A stretch of DNA of 64,000 bases from Moringa oleifera (lineage: Eukaryota > Streptophyta > Magnoliopsida > Brassicales > Moringaceae), in the NCBI GenBank assembly GCA_021397835.1, contig JAJFZO010000168.1, positions 620,001 through 684,000 of the forward strand, given 5' to 3'. The first letter of the stretch is position 1; each line of letters begins with the position of its first letter. This document shows, in pieces, positions 48,440-60,640 of this stretch. The translations under genes and the position numbers were made by a program. Under the pieces are notes generated by a model. It saw only the letters and a program-made list of their open reading frames with translations. It was not told the origin of the DNA and ran no database searches.

Positions 48440-49100
48440 TAAAGGATGTAAAAGCACCTAATATGTTTGAGAGAGCCAAGTAAGAGTACATATCACCATC
48501 ACAAGAGACTCATGGAATGCGAAATAATATTGATGAACGCACCCCTCTGTGTGATGTGAAGACCTCTAGTCTGCTTCAGCAGGCAAAGGAGGAGATTGAG
48601 ACTGTTGTTGAGGCAATCCCTGAAAACTAAAAGTCCCAGATCGATGAAGAACAAAGGTTTTGGTTCACTTGCCCTGCGTTGAACTAAAAATGAGTGCATT
48701 TAAGATTTTTCAGGGTTTTGCTAGGATTCTTAATAAGAGGTGGCATATATTTCTTCTCTATGTTCTCATTGTTATCATAATTATTACTTTCAGTGCTGTG
48801 AAAGATGATGAGAAAGTACCAAATCTGATTGAAAGTGCTAAGGAAGAGTTTGAACAATCTTTCACCATGAGGAGTCACCACACATTCATCACAAAGAAAC
48901 ACATGGAAAGTGCGATGATTTTGATGAGAACACCCAATAAATGAGATTAAAGGGCCAAGTGTTTTTGAAAGAGCAAAGGAAGAACTTGAGGCAATTGTGG
49001 AAGCAATCCACCCAAAGAAAGAATCAAGCTACTCCATTTCTTCACCCAAGGAGAAGGGATTCTCATGCTCTATTGGTCGAGGTCTAGAAAAAAGTATGCT
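48440..49100 (+). pseudogene. Relic of an unidentified gene with duplicated AKEE motif
   Basis: Two coding-like segments share one motif. At about 48500-48628: ETHGMRNNIDERTPLCDVK, then LLQQAKEEIETVVEAIPEN. At about 48893-49095: ETWKV..DENTPINEIKG-like, then VFERAKEELEAIVEAIHPKK and a tail with SPKEKGFSCSIGRGLEK. A weaker third match, DEKVPNLIESAKEEFEQ, lies at 48808-48858 after a hydrophobic stretch of about 20 residues (LLYVLIVIIIITFSAV). Stops and frame changes separate them, so it is probably a pseudogene, although introns could explain part of this. I do not recognise the family. Confidence 0.4.
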
Positions 49101-50835
49101 CTTCTAGGATTAAGAGAGACTAATCTTAAAATCTTTATTCTATGATCTCGATCTATGCTATGGCCAATTTTTTTTTTTTTTCAGTGAATGTTAAACCATG
49201 CGGATTGAAATGAGCATGACCATCAAACCCAATGACCATTTGAATTGATTCTCCGTGTTTCCTGGAAAGTATATTAATAGAAACTCAAAAACTTTCTGCT
49301 TTTTCCTTATTAATTCTTGCATAGAGAAGTACTACATGTACAGTTGTAAGGTGGAACCACACTACTATCTTTAAACATCAGACAGTTGACCCTAAGAGGA
49401 GTCATCATCTTTCTCTGTGTTTATTGTGTATTTTTAACACTTTTCACTAGATTTAATCTTGAGATTTTTGTACTGCCAATGTTGCTTTACTAATTATGTA
49501 CATTTTCTTTCTTTGTATATCCTTATTTTAACACTTATTTTTTAAAAATTTTTTAAAATGCAGGTAGATTTGGTCACAGAGATGGATAAAGCATGTGAGG
49601 GTTTTGTATTTAACCATCTCATGCAACATCATCCCAATCATTATTTGTTGAGATTGGAAAATATTATTTCATGAAGTTAACGTATTAGTTTTTTAACTCT
49701 TTAAATTTAAAAGCATTTTTTAGTGAATTTTTTTACTTTCAATTGTATTTTTATTAAACAATTATTTGATATTTAGATATATTTTTGTTATATAGAAAGA
49801 TATAATGTAGACAATATTTAATAATAAGTGAGTATATATTCCAGTTGAGTACTTGTTATAAGTAAAAAAAAAAAAAAATCAGCTTTCTATTTTAGTTTGT
49901 ACTTTTAAAAATAAATAATGATAATTTATTAATTATAATTAAATAAATTTTTTAACAACTCTTGTTCAATGGCAGGTAATTAAACAAGAAGTTGTAATCA
50001 TTTTAATAATTATTATTTAATGATTGATATGTAATCATTTGTGATTTTTGTTAAAATAATTATTAATTATCTCATTAAATTTATATTTTAAGCAATTATA
50101 TTAACATTTAACGATAATGTAACAAAACTATTAATTTTTTAATAACTATTGATTAGGCAGATGTTTAATTGCTGACTATTGCAAACAAAATAAAAACCAA
50201 CTTATTTTTTTAAAGACAATTAATAATTGCTGTTAATAATGACCGTTATATATATTTATATAGTATTTTAGTGGTAATTTTTTTATCTTTAAAAGCAATT
50301 AAAATAACTATTATTATAGGGATTCTTGATTTAGGTACGTCGACTTTGAAACAATAATCCATAGATTTTTATAATTATCATTAAAAATTAAAATATTTAT
50401 CATTAATAATTTAATTTAATTCTAATTAATGATTATAAAATTAGTATTTATAACATTAAAGACCAACAAAAAAATACAAAAGAAAAAAAAATCCATTGGG
50501 ATGGTTTTTTTATCTTTAGTTATAAAACCAACATCAAAATTAAGTACTAGTGGCTCTCCGTTATAAAATTAAAGTTTTCGGTTGAAGCTACATTATTCTT
50601 AATGAATAATTAAAGAGAAAGAGAAGAAAAAAAAGAAAGAAAATTAATATTAAGAGGAGTTTAAGTTGAACCCAAAATCATAATTGTATTTCGGGAAGAT
50701 TGGAAAAGGATGCTGTGGTTAAACTATCATATCAAATAGTGCTTCTGCAAATAACATATTGCATGTTGGAGGGTCTTCAATCTGAAGCCGACTTTCTTTT
50801 GACGAATTTGTAATGAGAAAGAGAAAGAAAGAAGA
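49101..50835. other. Intergenic AT-rich DNA
   Basis: No gene seen. Bases 49680-50660 are very AT-rich. Bases 50700-50835 are the 3' flank of the next PP2 gene. Confidence 0.6.
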
Positions 50836-51819
50836 TTAATAGTAACTTGAACTTATTGGGGGGACATATTCTTCGATGAATGCTTCATGAATTAGCAGGC
50901 CCCCCTTCCACTTTCCGCTCCACACTTCGTAGAGGCCAAAGTAAAGCTTCTTCTCAAAAGGGAATTTTACATTCTCAGGCACCTCGACCACGAATGATGA
51001 TTTCTCATTTGAGGTATTAGGAATCTCAAACTTACTGCCTTTGTCTGCTACACTCAGAGACGTGATTTTCTTCCAATTGCACTTCCCCTTCCTCCCTATC
51101 TTCGCCATCAGGTAAAGCGGAACGTCATTCCATCCGAATGCACGCCGTTTAAGTGATACTACAAAGCCGATTCTGTACTTCTTTCCAGCCACTAATTGGT
51201 TACTTGCAAATGTTCCAATTACTTCAAGCCAAGATATCTGCTTCAGATCTATAGGCTCGTTCCTGCTGCAAACAAACAAGTGTCATTCAGTGGAAGGTAT
51301 TTATGTTCGAATAAATGAAGGTGAGTATGTTTGATAATGGATAAAATTGAATTAACTGTAAAAAAATAAACCCCAATAAGAAAAAGCAACGCAGAGAGAT
51401 TAAGCAAGGTGATGAATGAACAAACTTGAAGCTATTCAAATGGGACATGTTCTCACCCTTGGGTAGGTATAGTCCAATAGCGTTTGTCATTACCCCATGT
51501 AATGTTCAATCCCCTTGGTTGGAATGTGCACCGTCTCTTAATTTCCTATACACATGGAAAATACGTAAGTGATAGTCTCAGTTTTGAGAGAATGACAATC
51601 AATTTTTCTATGTTTACTGATCAAGCATGTAACAATTTAAGGGGATGAAGCAACCGTCACAATAGCCAATATATAGCACAGGCATCATTTCGTAGCTCTT
51701 AATACAGATAAAGATGTAACAATATAAGAAAAAAAGGAAGATGAAGAAGAGCTATGCATGCTTACATTCCATTCTACGGCCTTTGGGTCTGCCTCATGAT
51801 GGGGTTTCTGTGAAGACAT
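50836..51819 (-). CDS. PP2-A type phloem lectin, tandem copy 1 (intact)
   Basis: Exons on the minus strand: 51819-51766 (54 bp), 51545-51457 (89 bp) and 51262-50836 (427 bp), giving 189 residues. All junctions are GT-AG; intron phases are 0 and 2. Exon 1 codes MSSQKPHHEADPKAVEWN. The PP2/Nictaba-like domain follows: GLNITWGNDKRYW, LKQISWLEV, GKKYRIGFVV, FGWNDVPLYLMAKIGRKG, KLYFGLYEVWSGKWKGGL and HEAFIEEYVPP. No signal peptide or membrane segment, as usual for PP2, which acts in the cytosol and sieve-element sap. It is nearly the same as the gene at 61178-62165 in exon 3, intron positions and promoter. No disabling change was seen. Confidence 0.93.
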
Positions 51820-51934
51820 TGTCAACCCAAGTATAGAGTTTCTTATTAAGCTTTTAGCAAATCTGGAGTTTGTTTTTCTTCTTCCCTTTGGTCTGCCTCC
51901 AAAGAATGATAAATCTAACTCCCATGATCAGCCT

Positions 51935-51943
51935 GATATATAG
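51935..51943 (-). promoter_or_regulatory. TATA box of PP2 tandem copy 1
   Basis: CTATATATC on the minus strand, about 120 bp upstream of the ATG. The surrounding block (GAGTTAGATTTATCATTC downstream of it) is shared with the other tandem copies. Confidence 0.6.
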
Positions 51944-53000
51944 TTACCTTAGAGAATAAAGTTTAATTTAAGATTCCGAATTACCCACACGTGGGAATTA
52001 ACAAAACAAACCATATGCATTGCATCATGAAAACAAGAAGCGGCCCGCCATTTTTTAAAAAAGAGTCCATTGTCATGAGAATATGAGAAGGCATATAGTG
52101 AGCCGCATAATGAATCAATTCCATGCATACATCTGTACCATTTTGGTAGCCGACCAAGTGAATAATGTGGATACAAAATACACAACAAAGTGTGTGTGTA
52201 CATCGATCAATCAATCTTTTTCTCCCTTCTCTTTAATGGCCATATGAGTAAACATCAATCTGATTCTATAAACAACTTTAGTTATAAGCATCGTTGTAGC
52301 ACAACAAATTTGTGGTGTTTTCTTATTATAAATTTATGGATGCAATATGCCTTTGATCAAAGGCAATTTTACCAAAACAACCAACCAAATTTGACTCATT
52401 AGTGTGAGTACAAATTTGATTCTCAAAGCCATGTCAACAAATTATTTGGAAAGTATTTTACAAAGCCATCGTTTAAATCAGAGTTGGTATACTTTTTGCA
52501 TAGATGCTCTCTCAGGTTTATCAAGCTGTCAATTTATCGAATTAAATGGAATCGAATCAAAGTTGAAGAGTGGATGATTGATTTCTGTGACAGAGCAAGC
52601 TGAGTAATTAGATACCAATACACAATCAGGTGTACCCTTATGCCTCAGATCCAATGGCCATATTTGTTAATGTAAACTAAACTATGAAAAACATCCCTTA
52701 TGCAAGGTGTTCTTCTTTCAAATATGCAGTACAAAGCGAGTAATTAAATGGAATGAGTCTTGCAAAACCGGTGTTTAATTCAGGTTGGTCCGATTGATGC
52801 TTTCTTAGGTTTATTAAAAAGGTCAATTCGTCTGTGGTTCAACTTGATGCATTTAATTTGACTTATTTAATAATTAAATTGAGCTAAAATTATTGGTTAA
52901 AAATAGACGGGACTGTAGATTTTAAATATTGAATTCAATAATGTGTTCAAACTAATCAAATGGACCAAATAAATCGCATTAGGGGTCAAGTTGTTTTGCC
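51944..53000. repeat. Upstream part of PP2 duplication block A
   Basis: Similar to 60125-60640 and 62277-63180: shared words include AACAAACCA near 52003, AATGAATCAATTCCAT near 52110 and GAATAATGTGGATAC near 52160, and the 52780-52960 stretch resembles 63000-63150. No gene is supported within it. Confidence 0.75.
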
Positions 53001-55070
53001 TATTTAACTTTTAAAATCCAACATTGTATAATAAATTTTGTTAATACAAAAAAACATATAACATGATCAATCAGTACTTTTTGTCAAATATTAATTTTTT
53101 ATCTTAGAATTGTCAATTATTAAATATCATAATATTTTTATTATCTTAATTGTTGTTTCTAAAGATAACTGTCAATTATTAAATGTTATTATTTTTTAAA
53201 AATTATTAAAGTACTTGGCATTATAAGAATGATAATGTGCATTTTGAAACAGAAAATTAGTGGAACTCACTAAATTTTTTTAGTTAAATCATAATGGATT
53301 ATTGTTTCCCACCATGAGGGCTTCAGTTTTGTATATTTACATGTTTAAAATAATAAATGGGTAAAAAAAATTATATCTTAATTAAAATTGCCCATATAGT
53401 GGAAAAATGATAATCCCACGCTAAGAACAATATCGAGACTTAGATCGATGTATACATATGGCTACAGTCCTTGTTATGAGTTTGACAAAATCTCTTTGGG
53501 CACATGGGCAAGGAAGTGCAAGTCTCAGGTTCAGCACACCTGCGTAGGTGAGTGTCAGACTAAAATTTGGCCCAAAGTCCTACTGATTATTTTTTCCATT
53601 TTATATAATTGTGTAAATTAATATTTGCAATTAAAACGGAAAGTTGCAGAATTAATCAACCGATTAAATTTGTAACAATCTACTTTAATATTGTGGTTTA
53701 ATGCAATTTGTGAAAACACCACTAAGTCAATTTCACATTAGTTTTGCTAGTTTCGAAAATACCCCACTATCTTCCTATATATAAGTGGAAGTGTTTGCCT
53801 CTGTTCCTATCGAGCCTATCAAGAATTGAAGCCTTTTTTTTTTTTTTTTGGGCCTTCTCATCCTGATCTTCGCTCTACTTCCAAAAAGCTTTTTTTTTTC
53901 CTTAATAATATTTTACTTTTGTTTGATACGTCGACGTATTGAAGTTTTTGCGTTTATTTTATCATTGAGGAAATTGTGTGAGACGTAGGCCTTGGTATAT
54001 TTTACCACATTTTATTTTATTAAAATTTACACAGTATTAATTTAATATTAAATTACTATTATATTATTTTAGATAAAATTATTATTATTTATTTTAACAT
54101 TAAATTATGTTTATATTATTGTAATATTATTTTTTTGTCAATAAGGTTTAGTGTTACCCTTGGCTAGTTATTTTGTTCAGAAAAAATCTTGATAGTTGAA
54201 AGATATTTTCATCTTTCGCCACCTAAATTGATAGTAGTTTAGAATTAAGCTCCCAAGGGGTCTAACCAAATATTATATGTTTTGATATCTTTTGAGACGT
54301 CATAACAAGTCAATTGAGATTGAATTTTTGAAGTGACTTTAAAAATAATTTTAAATATTTTTTTAAAAATAAAAATATCAGTAATTATTTTTAAGATATA
54401 TTTAAATATTAAAATTTATTTATTTTTAAAATTAAAAAATAAAAATAACTAAAAAGTAACTTTAATTTTTTAAAATAAAAAATATGAGTATGAAAATCGA
54501 TTACGTATGAGAAAGAATTAACACTTGCGACAATCGATATCAATTGATTGCAATTATTTTTTAGTTTTAAAATTTATTTAATATTTAAAATTAATTTTTT
54601 AAAAATATTCAAAATGAATTTGATAGTGCGCATAAAAATGAAATAAATGAAATTTTAATTTTTAAAAAATATAAAGATTTAACTTTTATCTTTAATTTTT
54701 AAAACTATTTTTTATGATGGAGGATATAAAAATCTCGCTTTTGTCCAATTTTTAATCCCAAAAAATATTTTTTTATGATGACAAATATAAAAGTTTCACT
54801 TTTATTTTTACATCTAACTCTCAAAAAAATTTTTATGATCATGCAAATGTAATGAAATGTTAATATAATTAAACTAACATATATAACACTATCATATTAA
54901 AATATAAAATATATAAATAATTTCTAACATCTCATGGCCTTAACACAAACAAACGGTTAATATTTAATATTAAAATTTTGTTCTTAAACTTGAATTTTAT
55001 AATTTTATTAATTAAAAATAAAAATAAATTTGGAGTCATACAAACAAATTATTTTTATATTTTTTAAAAA
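53001..55070. other. Intergenic, very AT-rich
   Basis: No gene. A TATATATAAG motif at 53777-53786 followed by a T run (53826-53849) could be a promoter or an old LTR remnant, but nothing recognisable follows it. Confidence 0.5.
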
Positions 55071-55732
55071 ATATTTTAAAAAATATAAAAATTAGATTCT
55101 TGAAATTTTCTCATTATCTCAAAAAAGTAAATTTTTTAAAAAATTTATATTAAAATAATAAAAATCTCTCTCTTGGATTTTTGTTCATATTTTCAAAACT
55201 TAAGATATATATATTTTTTGTTTTTAAAAATAATTTTTATATTAAAAAATATAAAAATCTTTCTTAAAATTTTTTTATACTCTAAAAAAAACTCATTATA
55301 TTTTTTAAACTAATATTTATATTAAAAATACAAAAAAATAAAGATCTTTTTATATTTGTAAAAAATTAAATATATTTTTTATTTTTTGAAAGTAAGTTTA
55401 TATTAAAAATATGAAAACCTTTTTTTAAAGATATTTTAATATTTCTCAAAAACTTAAGTATATTTTTATTTTTAAAAATAATTTTATATTAAAAATATGA
55501 AAACTTTCCTCCTAAAATTTTTTCATACTTTTCAAAAATTTTAAAAATATATATTTTAAAAAATTTTATATTATAAAATATAAAAATCTATCTGTGAAAT
55601 CTTTTATGCTCTCAAAAATTTTAAATATATATTTTTTATTTTTAAAAATATTTTGATTAAAAAATGTAAAAATTTCTCTTTGGAAAATTTATTATCAAAA
55701 ATATTTCAGAAAAATTATTTTCAAGATTTTTA
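55071..55732. repeat. Degenerate ~84-bp AT-rich tandem array, eight units
   Basis: Units begin with ATATTAAAAATATRAAAA-like words near 55071, 55147, 55239, 55319, 55400, 55486, 55568 and 55656, spaced 76-92 bp. Each then has a short CTTTC/CTCTC word, a TTTTTTATACT-like part, CTCAAAAA and a T/A-rich end. The units are heavily diverged, so this is an old satellite-like array. Confidence 0.7.
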
Positions 55733-57490
55733 ATAAATTATAATAAAACAATGTTGAAGTTTTTTTACAATCTTTGAAAATATGATTAAAATTGAGGGGA
55801 TCAATAATTAAAAAAAATTTTAATTTATTTAATAATTTCACATTGATACTTAAAAAAGAAATTAGATATCAAAATCTTATTAAAATTATTCACATTTATT
55901 TTATTATATTTTAAATAGTTCTTATATATCAAAGTCATTTCTGTGTCTTCTCTTTTCTTTATTTTCCTTTTTTTTATTACTCTTTTCTTTTTCTAAATAA
56001 ACAAACAGCCACTTTTTGTGTAACCACATTCTATAATTTTTTTCTTTTCTTTTTCCTCTCTTTCTTTCCTTTTTTCTTTTTTTTGTTTTTCTCTATTTTT
56101 CTATCTCTTTTCAATTATTTTTCTATCTTTTTTATATTTATTTCACTTTCTAAACAAATATAAGTTCACTTATTATCTAACCACATTTTATTATCTTTCT
56201 TTTCCATTTTTTCCCCTTTCTTTCTCTTTTTTTTTCATTTTTTTTTATATATACCAAACCTCCTTGCACAAACATCACACTACACTATGGTGTATTTCAT
56301 TATCATTCTTTGCACATTATTTGACTTATTTTACGTGATATTTTATGTATTTAACATACCAATGTAAGAATGTGTTGTCGTGTGTCCGCAAGCAAGTAAG
56401 ATACAAAATTATCAACATGATGCATCCACCAGTGTTAGAGAAAAAAATGCAAAAGAAATGACAATACCAAAATCAAGGTGTGGAGTATGTGTTTGTGTAC
56501 ATGATGAACCAAAAGAAAAACAAATGAATTTTCATGAGAATAAAAATGTTACCTTATTGTCGGAAAAGAAAAATGGTTTCATTCATTCTAGGACATCTTC
56601 TTTCTTTTTCCCCTTCTTTTTTTTTTTTTTCAAGAACCGCTTCTTTTTTCTTTTTTTTTTTCAAAAACCAGTTCTCTCTTTTCTTCCAAGAACCACCTGT
56701 TTTTTTTTCAAAGAAAATTTTTCCTTCAAAATTTTCTCCTCCAATTGCTTAGCCAATAGGCCCCTATTCTTGGCTTAGGGTGCAATTGCAAGTTGCTACG
56801 TGCAGGGGTAAAATGATCGGTTGCTGCATGAAACCAAGCGGCTACTTGCTTCCATGCATCAAGTGCCTCCATTTATTTTTTCTAATCTTTTTTTTGGTCT
56901 TGTTTTGTTCGGTTTTGTTCTTGTTTTTATTTTGGTTTTCGTTTGTTAGTTTTTGCTTTTTTGCTTTTTGCTTTCTCTTAATCTTTTGTGTAAAAACCTT
57001 TATATATTTTTATATATCAAAACTTTTTATTTTTTATTAATCTCAATAATAATTATGGAATATCCCTTAAACAGATTTGAAAAAATTTTGATGTCTATCA
57101 ATTTACCCCTCTTTGTTCACTTGTAGCACTCAAGAGTTGAAGAAATACTTAGGATGCCTAATTTTGCCTATAGAGTTAGAGAACTTTCAATTCTTCACCA
57201 TCCTTATTTGTCTTTCTTTCCTTTTCACTTTTTCTTTTCATACATAATAAGACAATGATGCTACTAACAAACTTCAAGATCTATTTAATAATCTTATTGA
57301 CATGCAACATGCAAGAGAAAGTCAAAAGGCCTCATTCTAAGGATGAAATCGATTTTAGAGATCTATGAAGGTGCCTTTCAACAATGAAAGTGATGCTCAA
57401 AGAAATCTTAAAGGTTTCGTTCTAAGGATGGCCTCAACTTAAAGGAAATATAGGAGAACTTTGAGGATGACCATTTGAAAAAAAAAAATC
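55733..57490. other. Intergenic with pyrimidine-rich tracts
   Basis: Long TC-rich stretches on the plus strand at 55940-56260 and 56595-56720. The frames at 56380-57040 are readings of these (Phe-rich) and not genes. Confidence 0.6.
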
Positions 57491-57493
57491 TAT

Positions 57494-57820
57494 AGATTTT
57501 TTCTATTATAGCTATCTACTAATAATTATTCTAAGAAATTTAATGAGATTTTGTTCATTGATAGTTATTCCAAAAAAAATTGAAGAGATTTTGTCTATTA
57601 TAGCTATTGTAGAAAAATCTAAAGAGATTCTGTCCAATGACCGTTGTTCTGAGAAAAATTTAAAGAAACTCTATCCAGTGAAAGCTATTCTAAGAAAATC
57701 TAAATAAATTCTATCCATTAATTGATGACTATTCTTTGAAATCCAAGGAACTTCTATCCACTAACAATTACTTTAAGCAATCTAAATAAAGGGGTTGCAT
57801 CCATTAACAACTATGGCACT
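57494..57820. repeat. ~40-bp tandem array, seven units plus partials
   Basis: Units near 57525, 57562, 57602, 57642, 57683, 57727 and 57766 share a form like GCTATTCTAAGAAAATCTAAAGAGATTC followed by TGTCCATTGA. In one frame they read like a 13-residue repeat (KEILSIDSYSKK), broken by stops. Confidence 0.85.
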
Positions 57821-58419
57821 ACGAGAAAACCAAATGATCCATCTAATGAAGGCTCTCATAATGATTTTTCTTGTTTGGAAAGCTTAAGAGATTTTTTGTG
57901 CCTCCATTAATGGACTTATCCCACATGTTTCATCAAGATAAAATGTATGGAATGCGTCATATACGCATGTTTATGCAAACGGAATGATCATTCTTCTTTA
58001 CTGTCTTTCTTCTTATTTTTTTCTTTTTCTCTTAAAAGAAAAGCATAGGCGACCCTTTTCCAGTCATTTCTTCCTATGATGCTTCATTTCCAGCATCGAC
58101 ATGAATCACAAACAATTTGTGAAGTCTGTGTGTTCTCCCTAAAATATCCCTATCATGCATAAAAATTCTCCTTGAAATCCTATTAAATCTAAAAGATAAA
58201 ATTAATTTAATCGGTCCCAAAAAATGCACGTTGTAAGGATGTTAATCATTCTCTGTACATAATTAATCGAATCTTGTTTATTCATTTGAAAAAGTAATAT
58301 GACTAGTTTGTTCTTTATTTTTTTTTCTAAATAGAAACTTTGATGATTAATTACACTTAAAAAAAAATTGGTGGAACTCCTATTATTTTTTCATTGAGAA
58401 TTTCCTCAATGAAATCCTA
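57821..58419. other. Intergenic, no gene seen
   Basis: AT-rich DNA; nothing recognisable. Confidence 0.55.
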
Positions 58420-58425
58420 GACTGC

Positions 58426-58926
58426 CACAAATTGTGCTACAGAGATTCTTTTTGATAAAAATCCAATGTTGCAATGGTCAAGAATCCAGTTTTTTTAATG
58501 GAAAGACTAGAAAATTCAATTTAAATATTATGCAATGAGAGAATTTGCGACAGAAAAAGAAATTTTACTTTTAATTCCTGCATTAAAGAAGAGTGACGAA
58601 GGTTCCTGTGCTTAATGCAGAGTAAGCTAATGTAAAGCTATGTACCAAATTTTTGTTTTTAGATGTCATGATATACTTTTTAATTAAAACATTGTACTTA
58701 ATAGATTGATTGACAAATGAATTAGTGATCCGACTTAATTTGCTTCCATTAAACAAAGAAGTGAACTTCCTCAAATTATGGTGGTTTCTTCGACTAACTT
58801 TTTTTTTAAAAAAAAAAAGATTGTAACTATATATGCATATGAAAATCAACGGGACGAAGCCATTTTGCTTTTAACTCCTGTCTGCGCTTAAGTCTCTTTT
58901 TCTATTTTATACACCATTTCCTGTAG
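58426..58926 (+). mobile_element. Ty1/copia relic, same family as 11085-12237
   Basis: It shares GTGCTACAGAGATTCTTT, then GAAAAAGAAA..., GCATTAA..GAGT, AGATTGTAACTATATATG and TTTATACACCATTTCCT with the first relic (11694-12237), in the same order, with internal deletions. It covers the RNase H end and 3' LTR. Its right end abuts the coding end of the PP2 pseudogene, whose last codons it replaces. The frame at 58583-58849 is a shadow. Confidence 0.75.
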
Positions 58927-59696
58927 AACATATTCTTCAACAAAGGTTTCATGACCGAATTAGCAGCCCTCCCTTCCAACAGCCACTCCACACTTCATAA
59001 AGGCCAAAGTATAGCTTCTCTCATAAGGAAACTTCACATTCTCGAGCACCTCGAGCATGAAATATGATTTCTCATTTGAGGTAATCAGAATCTCAAACTT
59101 AGTGCCTTTGTCTGCTACATTCAAAGACATGATTCTCTTCCAATTGTACTTTCCCTTCCTCCCTATCTTTGCCGTCAGGAAAAGTGGAGCGTCATTACAT
59201 CTGAATGCACCGCATTTCAGCGATACTAGAAAGCCAATTCTGTATTTCTTTCCGGCCACCAATTGATTACCTGTTAACATTACAGTTAATTCGAGCCAAG
59301 ATATCTCCTACAGCTCTATAGAGCCATTCCTGCTGCAATCAAACAAGTGCTGTTCGATCTTATCTACGAAGCTACCACATAATTGTGGTACATGTGTATG
59401 TTCGGCCAAAGCATAGATGAGTACCTTGAAAATGATAATGGAAAAAAATTAATTGTGTAAAATAAGCCCTAATAAGAAGAAATAGCCCCTGGAGGTTAAG
59501 CAAGGTGATGAAGAAACAGCCTTGAAGTTATTCAAATGGACATGTTTCTCACCCTCGGGTAGGTGTACTAAAATAGTACCCCAAGTAATGTTCAACCATC
59601 TTGGTTTGAAGAAGAGCTATGCATGCTTACTCAACGTTCTATTCTATAGTGAACAGCCTTTGGGTCTGCCTCATGATGGGGTTTCTGTGAAGACTT
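58922..59696 (-). pseudogene. PP2-A type lectin pseudogene, tandem copy 2
   Basis: Three exon relics match the neighbours at 50836-51819 and 61178-62165. Exon 1 (near 59696-59645) keeps SSQKPHHEADPKAV, but the ATG is AAG and the end is altered by an insertion. Exon 2 (near 59620-59555) lacks the part coding the DNxRYW motif. Exon 3 (59333-58922) has an in-frame TAG where the neighbours code Lys in ELKQISW, then a good stretch (VAGKKYRIGF, LTAKIGRKG), a one-base loss near 59017 in the KKLYFGLYE region, and an insertion near 58950. The last residues are replaced by a copia relic. No functional lectin can be made. Its promoter is also interrupted. Confidence 0.93.
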
Positions 59697-59784
59697 GCCA
59701 ACCCAAGTGGATAGTTGCTTAAGCTTTAAAAGAAGACATGGATGTTGTTTTTCTTCTTCTGGGTGGGTCTTCCTAGAAGGAATG

Positions 59785-60093
59785 CAATATTGGGATGCAG
59801 TGGAAGTGTATATAGAATAACAAGGTAAAATTTTCTTGGTTTTGAATATTGGTTGTCTTGTACTTTTACTTACTTTTTTGTTGATGAAAACATACAAGAC
59901 TCCTTTATTTATACTGGTACATAGAGGATTGTGGTGAATGTATCTAATAAATTTCACGTACATCATTATTTAGGAATATTAAAATTTTATTTAAGAAAAT
60001 TGGAGGACTTATTTAAAAGTTCTAATACATGAATATGTGTTGGAAAATACGTGAATGAACCTAGAAATTACAAATTGTCATTCAACTTGCTAA
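59785..60093. mobile_element. ~310-bp insertion between TATA box and exon 1 of the PP2 pseudogene
   Basis: In both intact neighbours the sequence GGAATGATAAATCTAACTCC is continuous; here GGAATG and TAAATTTAACTCC are about 310 bp apart. The inserted DNA contains TTTATTTATACTGGTACATAG and no coding frame. I could not define terminal repeats or a target-site duplication, so its class is unknown; a small LTR or MITE fragment is possible. Confidence 0.6.
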
Positions 60094-60112
60094 ATTTAAC
60101 TCCTATGATAAG

Positions 60113-60124
60113 CCTTATATATAG
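60113..60124 (-). promoter_or_regulatory. TATA box of the PP2 pseudogene, displaced
   Basis: CTATATATAAGG on the minus strand with the same surroundings as the TATA box of the intact copy at 62166, but now about 420 bp from the former start codon. Confidence 0.6.
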
Positions 60125-60640
60125 TTAATTATGTTAGAGAAGGAAGCGTAATTTAAGGCTCATAAACCCTCACTCAAGTATTAACAAACAAACCAATTTA
60201 TTGCATTACATGAAGAAAACAAAGAAAGGCGACCTCCACCATTTTTCCTAAAAAGAAGTGCATTGTCGCGAGAATATATAGAAAAGGCATGGGATAATGA
60301 ATCAATTCCATCTTTCTACCTATTACTCAGTTGATATTCATTGTTTGGTTTGTGCAAAGAACCAAAAAGCAAAAAGTTTTTTTTTTTCTTTAAGAATTCA
60401 TTTCTGGTATAGTTTTTAGGAAGTATTTGATCTATCGTGAAACGTGGTTAGATTTGGTGAAGTGAATAGTCTAGATGCGAATACATAATAAAGGGTACTC
60501 ATACCTCAATCATCTTTTTTCCACTTCCCCGCCATGTTTGTATATATGAATTAAATTACAAACGTCTATAGCTATAATCATTAGTTGTAATACAACAATG
60601 TTCGGGTGTATACTTATCTATGCAATTTTGATTGTGGCAA
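60125..60640. repeat. Upstream part of PP2 duplication block B
   Basis: Similar to 51944-52340 and 62277-62750 over several hundred bases, including AACAAACCAA, AATGAATCAATTCCAT and CACATAATAAAG-like words. No gene within. Confidence 0.75.

Noticed and set aside
53770..53860. TATA box followed by T run, taken at first for a gene promoter
   Set aside because: No coding sequence or conserved signal follows on either strand.
56380..57040. Phe-rich plus-strand frames
   Set aside because: They follow pyrimidine tracts; low complexity.
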